A stretch of DNA of 9,005 nt, from NCBI GenBank assembly GCA_903921965.1, contig CAIXSE010000785.1, positions 1-9,005 of the forward strand. The letters are read 5' to 3'. The position numbers and the translations under genes are program-made. A model generated the notes under the pieces. That model worked only from the letters and a program-made list of their open reading frames with translations, did not search any database and was not told the origin of the DNA. This DNA is from an uncultured Thermoleophilia bacterium (lineage in GTDB: Bacteria; Actinomycetota; Thermoleophilia; UBA2241). Positions 6,036-9,005 of the stretch are shown here, in pieces (position 1 is the first letter of the stretch; each line of letters starts with the position of its first letter).

Positions 6036-7122
6036 CGCCGGCGCGGCCGGCAGGGGCGCGGACGCGCAGCGCCCGCGGCAGCAGCTCGACTTCCAGCGGC
6101 ACGTCGCCCAGCGCCTCGCCGTCGACGTCGAGGGGGAAAAGGCCGCCGCGCGGAGCCGCGTGCGGCGCGGCCAGCGGCTCCAGCCGCAGGCTGCGGCAGC
6201 TGAAGTGGTTCACGCCGGGCTCGTCGGTGTGGGTGCCGGCGTAGACGGTCAGGAAACGACCCACGAGGCGCCAGCGGGTGCGTGTCTCGAACGCGACGAC
6301 CTCGAGCAGGCCGTCGTCCGCCCGCGCCATCGGGGCGATGTTCATGCCGCCCCCGAACGTGGTGCCGTTGCACACGGCGACCGCGTGGGTGTCCAGCACC
6401 CGCTCGGCCGCCGTGCCGTCCGGCAGCACGTGCGCGCAGCGCAGGCGGAGGCGCCGGCACACGACGATGCCGCGGACGGCGGCCTGGCCGTAGGCGACGC
6501 GGCCGCCGAGGAAGGCCGGCGCCGTCGCGGCGTACCGGTCCACCAGGCCGCCGACGCCGGCCGAGAGGACGTTGACCCAGTACCGCTCGGCCGGGCGCCC
6601 GTCGTTCCCGGTGAAGCGCGCGAGGCCGACGTCGAGGTCGCGTTCGCCGCCGGCGGCGATCGCCGCCAGGTAGGCTTCGATCCGCGGCGCGATGCCCAGC
6701 GTGCGCCCGAAGTCGGCGCCGGTGCCGGTGGCCACGAGGCCCAGGGCCGGCGGCCGCGGGCCTCCCCGGCCCGGCTGCTCCGCCGTCCCGCCGGACGCCG
6801 CCGCTCCGCGGCCCTCGCCGGCGATCCCCCGCATGAGCCCGTCGGCGACCTCGCTGAGGGTGCCGTCGCCGCCCACGCTGACGACCAGCGGCCGGCGCGC
6901 GGCCACGGCCACGGCCGCCAGGGCGCTGGCCGCGTTCGGGCCGCTCGTCGGCGCCACGTCGATCTCCCCGATCCCCTCGCGCAGCGCCTGCAGCACGTGC
7001 GAGAGGTCGCGGCCGGTGCGGCCCCGCCCCGCCTTCGGGTTGACGATGACGAGCGGCCGCGACTCGGCCGCCCCCGCCCGGAGGCTCCCGGTCCGCGCGT
7101 CGTCGTGGCCGCTTGCAGGCAT
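6028..7122 (-). CDS. YegS/DAG kinase-family lipid kinase
   Basis: A 364-residue soluble or peripheral-membrane enzyme of the diacylglycerol kinase catalytic (DAGKc, YegS/DgkB) family, which phosphorylates a lipid hydroxyl with ATP; the exact lipid cannot be read from sequence. Seen: VNPKAGRGRT at 27-36; nucleotide-binding VSVGGDGTLSEVADGL with G84-G85-D86-G87-T88; ATGTGADF at 131-138, where many relatives have GTGND, so Ala136 replaces Asn; NVLSAGVGG at 184-192; the C-terminal lobe motif NGTTFGGGMNIAP at 252-264; and acidic Asp269-Asp270-Gly271 in the catalytic ADDGLLEVV. A Gly/Ala/Pro-rich insertion at about 101-125 separates the GGDGT and GTGAD strands, probably as a surface loop. Start ATG 7122 is supported by a promoter-like sequence ending 6 bases upstream. 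The stop is TGA (6030-6028). The gene is convergent with and overlaps the HD-GYP gene, and divergent from the TMEM175 gene. Confidence 0.92.
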   Translation of the reverse strand: MPASGHDDARTGSLRAGAAESRPLVIVNPKAGRGRTGRDLSHVLQALREGIGEIDVAPTSGPNAASALAAVAVAARRPLVVSVGGDGTLSEVADGLMRGIAGEGRGAAASGGTAEQPGRGGPRPPALGLVATGTGADFGRTLGIAPRIEAYLAAIAAGGERDLDVGLARFTGNDGRPAERYWVNVLSAGVGGLVDRYAATAPAFLGGRVAYGQAAVRGIVVCRRLRLRCAHVLPDGTAAERVLDTHAVAVCNGTTFGGGMNIAPMARADDGLLEVVAFETRTRWRLVGRFLTVYAGTHTDEPGVNHFSCRSLRLEPLAAPHAAPRGGLFPLDVDGEALGDVPLEVELLPRALRVRAPAGRAGAT

Positions 7123-7128
7123 GCCCGC

Positions 7129-7157
7129 ACGGTACCAGACGCCGCTCTCCAGGTCAG
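7129..7157 (-). promoter_or_regulatory. Candidate leaderless promoter of the lipid kinase gene
   Basis: On the minus strand CTGACC (7157-7152; four of six matches to TTGACA), a 17-base spacer, and TACCGT (7134-7129) preceded by TGG form a plausible -35/extended -10 promoter. The -10 ends 6 bases before ATG 7122, so transcription would start at or next to the A of the ATG, giving a leaderless mRNA. This fits the absence of any Shine-Dalgarno sequence. Confidence 0.4.
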
Positions 7158-7200
7158 GTCCGGGCAGGGATTCCACGCCCAGCGCGCAATCAAGCACACG

Positions 7201-7863
7201 ATGCCCGAGCCCGAGACCAGTGCCGAGACCGCCCAGCCGCGCGAGATCGCGCGCATCGAAGCGTTCAGCGACGGCGTCTTCGCCATCGCCATCACGCTGC
7301 TCAGCCTCGACCTCATCATCCCCATGCACGAAGACCTGGCGGCAGCCCTTGGGGACCTGTATCCGAATTTCTTCGCCCTCGGCCTGAGCTTCGTCGTCAT
7401 CGGCTCCTACTGGGTGTTCCACCACCGGCTGTTCTCGGCGGTGGTCCGCTACGACCGCCGCCTCGTGTGGATGAACCTCCTGGTGCTGTTCTTCATCGTG
7501 GTGATGCCGTTCAGCACCAACGTCATCGCCGACTACGGCGCCGAGCCGCTGGGCGTGGTCGTGTACACCGTCAACATCGTGGGCGCGGGCCTGGCGAGCT
7601 GCGCGCTCACGGCCTACGTGTTCGTCGGCCGCCGCATGTGCGCGGCCTCCGTGACCGACCGGCGGATCCGTTACGCCATGGCCCGCAGCCTGGTGGTGCC
7701 CTGCTACTTCGCGGCCTCGCTCCTGCTGCTCCTGTTCTCCGTGCCGCCCAACGTGGTCGAGCTCTCCTGGCTGGGGATCATCGTCGCCAACGCCGTCGTG
7801 GAACGCCGTTTCCGTGACGTGACCAGGGGCTCCCGGCCGGCGACGCCGTCCGGCCCGGCGTAG
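7201..7863 (+). CDS. TMEM175-family (DUF1211) potassium channel
   Basis: A 220-residue integral membrane protein with six predicted helices, near residues 25-42, 50-72, 87-105, 112-136, 159-178 and 182-198. The family signature R-x-x-x-FSD appears as RIEAFSDGVFAIAITLL (Arg18, Phe22-Ser23-Asp24) at the start of helix 1, the pore-lining helix of bacterial TMEM175 proteins. Known bacterial members assemble as tetramers and conduct K+ with modest selectivity through a hydrophobic filter rather than a TVGYG filter. Length and helix count match a single-repeat bacterial subunit. ATG 7201 is the only good start in this frame near the N-terminal signature; no Shine-Dalgarno sequence is evident. The frame is open far upstream, but that part is antisense to the lipid kinase gene and reads as low-complexity Arg/Ala/Gly. 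The start lies 78 bases from the divergent lipid kinase start. Physiological role here is unknown. Confidence 0.93.
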   Translation: MPEPETSAETAQPREIARIEAFSDGVFAIAITLLSLDLIIPMHEDLAAALGDLYPNFFALGLSFVVIGSYWVFHHRLFSAVVRYDRRLVWMNLLVLFFIVVMPFSTNVIADYGAEPLGVVVYTVNIVGAGLASCALTAYVFVGRRMCAASVTDRRIRYAMARSLVVPCYFAASLLLLLFSVPPNVVELSWLGIIVANAVVERRFRDVTRGSRPATPSGPA

Positions 7864-7885
7864 TCCGCCCCCCCGGGAGCTCCTG

Positions 7886-7899
7886 CCCGGCGCGCCGGG
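7886..7899. terminator. 14-base GC palindrome after the TMEM175 gene
   Basis: CCCGGCGCGCCGGG is a perfect palindrome 23 bases after the channel gene's stop codon. As RNA it could form a short, very stable hairpin, and a second weak hairpin (GCCGTG pairing with CACGGC) follows within about 25 bases. No T-tract is present, so termination is only a possibility based on position. Confidence 0.3.
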
Positions 7900-7972
7900 A
7901 CGGCGCCGTGCTGGCCCGCCGTCACGGCCGCGTAGTACCATCGAGTCTCGCAGTGCCCACTTCCTCCGGCAC

Positions 7973-7979
7973 GGGAGGG
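7973..7979 (+). promoter_or_regulatory. Strong Shine-Dalgarno site, possibly hairpin-occluded
   Basis: GGGAGGG lies 7 bases upstream of GTG 7987 and fixes that start. It is the only canonical ribosome-binding site in the window. Directly upstream, CCTCC at 7963-7967 is complementary to GGAGG (7974-7978) across a 6-base loop, so the site could be sequestered in the mRNA. Confidence 0.7.
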
Positions 7980-7986
7980 TACCGTC

Positions 7987-9005
7987 GTGGCAGTCGTGGA
8001 GCCGGGCAGTTCCGCCGACTCGGCGAGGCGCCGTCACCCGCGCCTCGTCGAGCGCACCGCGTGGCTGCAGCGCCACGCGCTCGGCGTCACGGTCACCGCC
8101 GCGGCCCTCATCGGCCTCATCTTCGTCGTCGATGCCGCGGTCCACCCGGTCACCATGGCCGGGTTCTACCTCATCCCGCTGACCATGCTCGCCCTCACCG
8201 CGCGGGCCCGGCTCGTGGCCGCGGCGGGTATCGTGTGCGGTCTGCTCACCGTTGTCGTGTTCCTGTGGCAGGGCACGCTCACCGACAGCTACCTGTTCAA
8301 CCTGCTGTACGGCGCGCTCGCGGGGCTCGGCCTCGTGATCGCCGCCTACCTCATCAGACGGCTCTCCACGATCAGCGAGTACGCCATCCTGCGGGCGCAG
8401 CTGGCCGAGACGGGCGCCGACATCCTCAGCGGCGGCACCCGCGACGACCTCGACGACCTGCTGCAGTACGCGCTGGAGCGCATGGGCGAGCAGCTCGAGG
8501 CCACCGGCGGCGCCGTGCTGCTGCTCGAGGACGGCGCCTGGCGCGGCCACGCCGGCTTCGGTCTGGGTGTGCCGGCCGGCGACATCTCCGGGGCGTACGA
8601 GTCGGCGCCGCTCGCGGCCGAGGTCCTGCGCGGCGAGACCTCGCTGGCGCGCGTGTTCTCGGCCTCCGACGCCCCCACGCTGGCGCCGCTCACCGCCCAC
8701 CTGCGTCTCGAGCGTGTGCTCATCGTCCCCATCCACGCCATCGACCGCGAGCTCGGCATCCTGGTGTTCAACCGTCCCGAGATCAGCTCCGACTACGCCC
8801 GCGACCAGATCGCCGCCGCCGAGTACGTGGCCGGCTACCTCGGCGTGGCCATCGACAACGTCCGCCTCATGACCGAGCTGAACACGCGCCGGCGCGACCT
8901 CGAGATGGTCCGCGACGCGAGCCTCGACTTCGCCCAGAGCCTCGACATGTCGGAGGTGCTCGAGGCCATCGTCACCCGGCTGCTCAGCGTCCTCGGCATG
9001 CACGC
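7987..9005 (+). CDS. Membrane-anchored GAF-domain sensor protein, 3' end beyond window
   Basis: A signalling protein of which 339 complete codons are in the window, with no stop reached. GTG 7987 is chosen because GGGAGGG stands 7 bases before it. A basic cytoplasmic N-terminus (SARRRHPRL) precedes four predicted membrane helices near residues 31-51, 55-71, 75-95 and 102-123, with a short outward loop. A helical linker (about 124-147) leads to a GAF domain (about 148-296, including VLIVPIHAIDRELGILVF) and then a second helical linker and what looks like the start of another GAF domain (DASLDFAQSLDMSEVLEAIVTRLL, from about 310). The output domain is missing: GGDEF, HD-GYP, histidine kinase or PP2C phosphatase are all plausible for this architecture. 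The four-helix module resembles membrane sensor regions generally; I cannot name the family. It follows the TMEM175 gene on the same strand after 123 bases. Confidence 0.88.
   Translation, partial: MAVVEPGSSADSARRRHPRLVERTAWLQRHALGVTVTAAALIGLIFVVDAAVHPVTMAGFYLIPLTMLALTARARLVAAAGIVCGLLTVVVFLWQGTLTDSYLFNLLYGALAGLGLVIAAYLIRRLSTISEYAILRAQLAETGADILSGGTRDDLDDLLQYALERMGEQLEATGGAVLLLEDGAWRGHAGFGLGVPAGDISGAYESAPLAAEVLRGETSLARVFSASDAPTLAPLTAHLRLERVLIVPIHAIDRELGILVFNRPEISSDYARDQIAAAEYVAGYLGVAIDNVRLMTELNTRRRDLEMVRDASLDFAQSLDMSEVLEAIVTRLLSVLGMH

Noticed and set aside
4664..6244. A 526-residue plus-strand open frame within the HD-GYP gene
   Set aside because: It is a shifted-frame shadow of the PAS/GAF/HD-GYP coding sequence with Arg/Gly/Ala-rich translation and no domain.
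6160..7200. Plus-strand extension of the TMEM175 frame
   Set aside because: It is antisense to the lipid kinase and lacks any channel-like or membrane character. ATG 7201 gives the usual bacterial TMEM175 length with the signature near residue 20.
7123..9003. Upstream minus-strand extension of the lipid kinase frame to a possible 991-residue protein
   Set aside because: The extension is antisense to the TMEM175 gene and the GAF sensor gene and reads as Arg/Gly/His/Asp-rich low complexity. The kinase family begins at about VNPKAG, and ATG 7122 has a promoter-like element just upstream.

Overview
This is a very GC-rich window (I estimate above 70% G+C by eye) with dense coding on both strands and strong G/C preference at third codon positions. 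GTG starts, few canonical Shine-Dalgarno sites and long stop-free antisense frames are all present. The look and the gene content (UvrD-like helicase, GAF/GGDEF and PAS/GAF/HD-GYP signalling proteins, DAG-kinase-like lipid kinase, TMEM175 channel) suggest a chromosomal segment of a high-GC actinobacterium, perhaps a Thermoleophilia- or Coriobacteriia-like lineage. That placement is inference only. There are no tRNA or rRNA genes, CRISPR arrays, transposases or phage genes. No gene-free stretch exceeds about 212 bases.

Layout. (1) 1-2172, minus: the N-terminal 724 residues of a superfamily 1A (UvrD/Rep-type) helicase, cut by the window edge. (2) 2173-2384: a divergent intergenic region with a perfect 8-bp inverted repeat. 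(3) 2385-3482, plus: a GAF-GGDEF protein with a degenerate GRDEF signature. (4) 3585-6035, plus: a large PAS-PAS-GAF-GAF-HD-GYP protein. (5) 6028-7122, minus: a YegS/DAG-kinase-family lipid kinase, converging on the HD-GYP gene with an 8-bp overlap of coding ends. (6) 7201-7863, plus: a six-helix TMEM175-type potassium channel. (7) 7987-9005, plus: the start of a membrane-anchored GAF-containing sensor, cut by the right edge.

How they may work together. Genes 3 and 4 form a co-directional pair from the two opposite arms of cyclic-di-GMP metabolism. The GGDEF partner keeps its guanine- and metal-binding residues but has Arg for the second Gly of the signature and lacks the inhibitory I-site. 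It could therefore be a GTP-responsive regulator rather than an ordinary cyclase. The HD-GYP protein keeps the full visible HD and HHE...GYP signature and should be a c-di-GMP phosphodiesterase. The truncated sensor at the right edge has GAF domains like these two and may belong to the same signalling repertoire, but its output domain lies outside the window. The helicase, lipid kinase and channel have no obvious functional link to this pair. The most interesting item is the GRDEF/HD-GYP pair. I see no clear evidence of a wholly new system such as a defence island or biosynthetic cluster.
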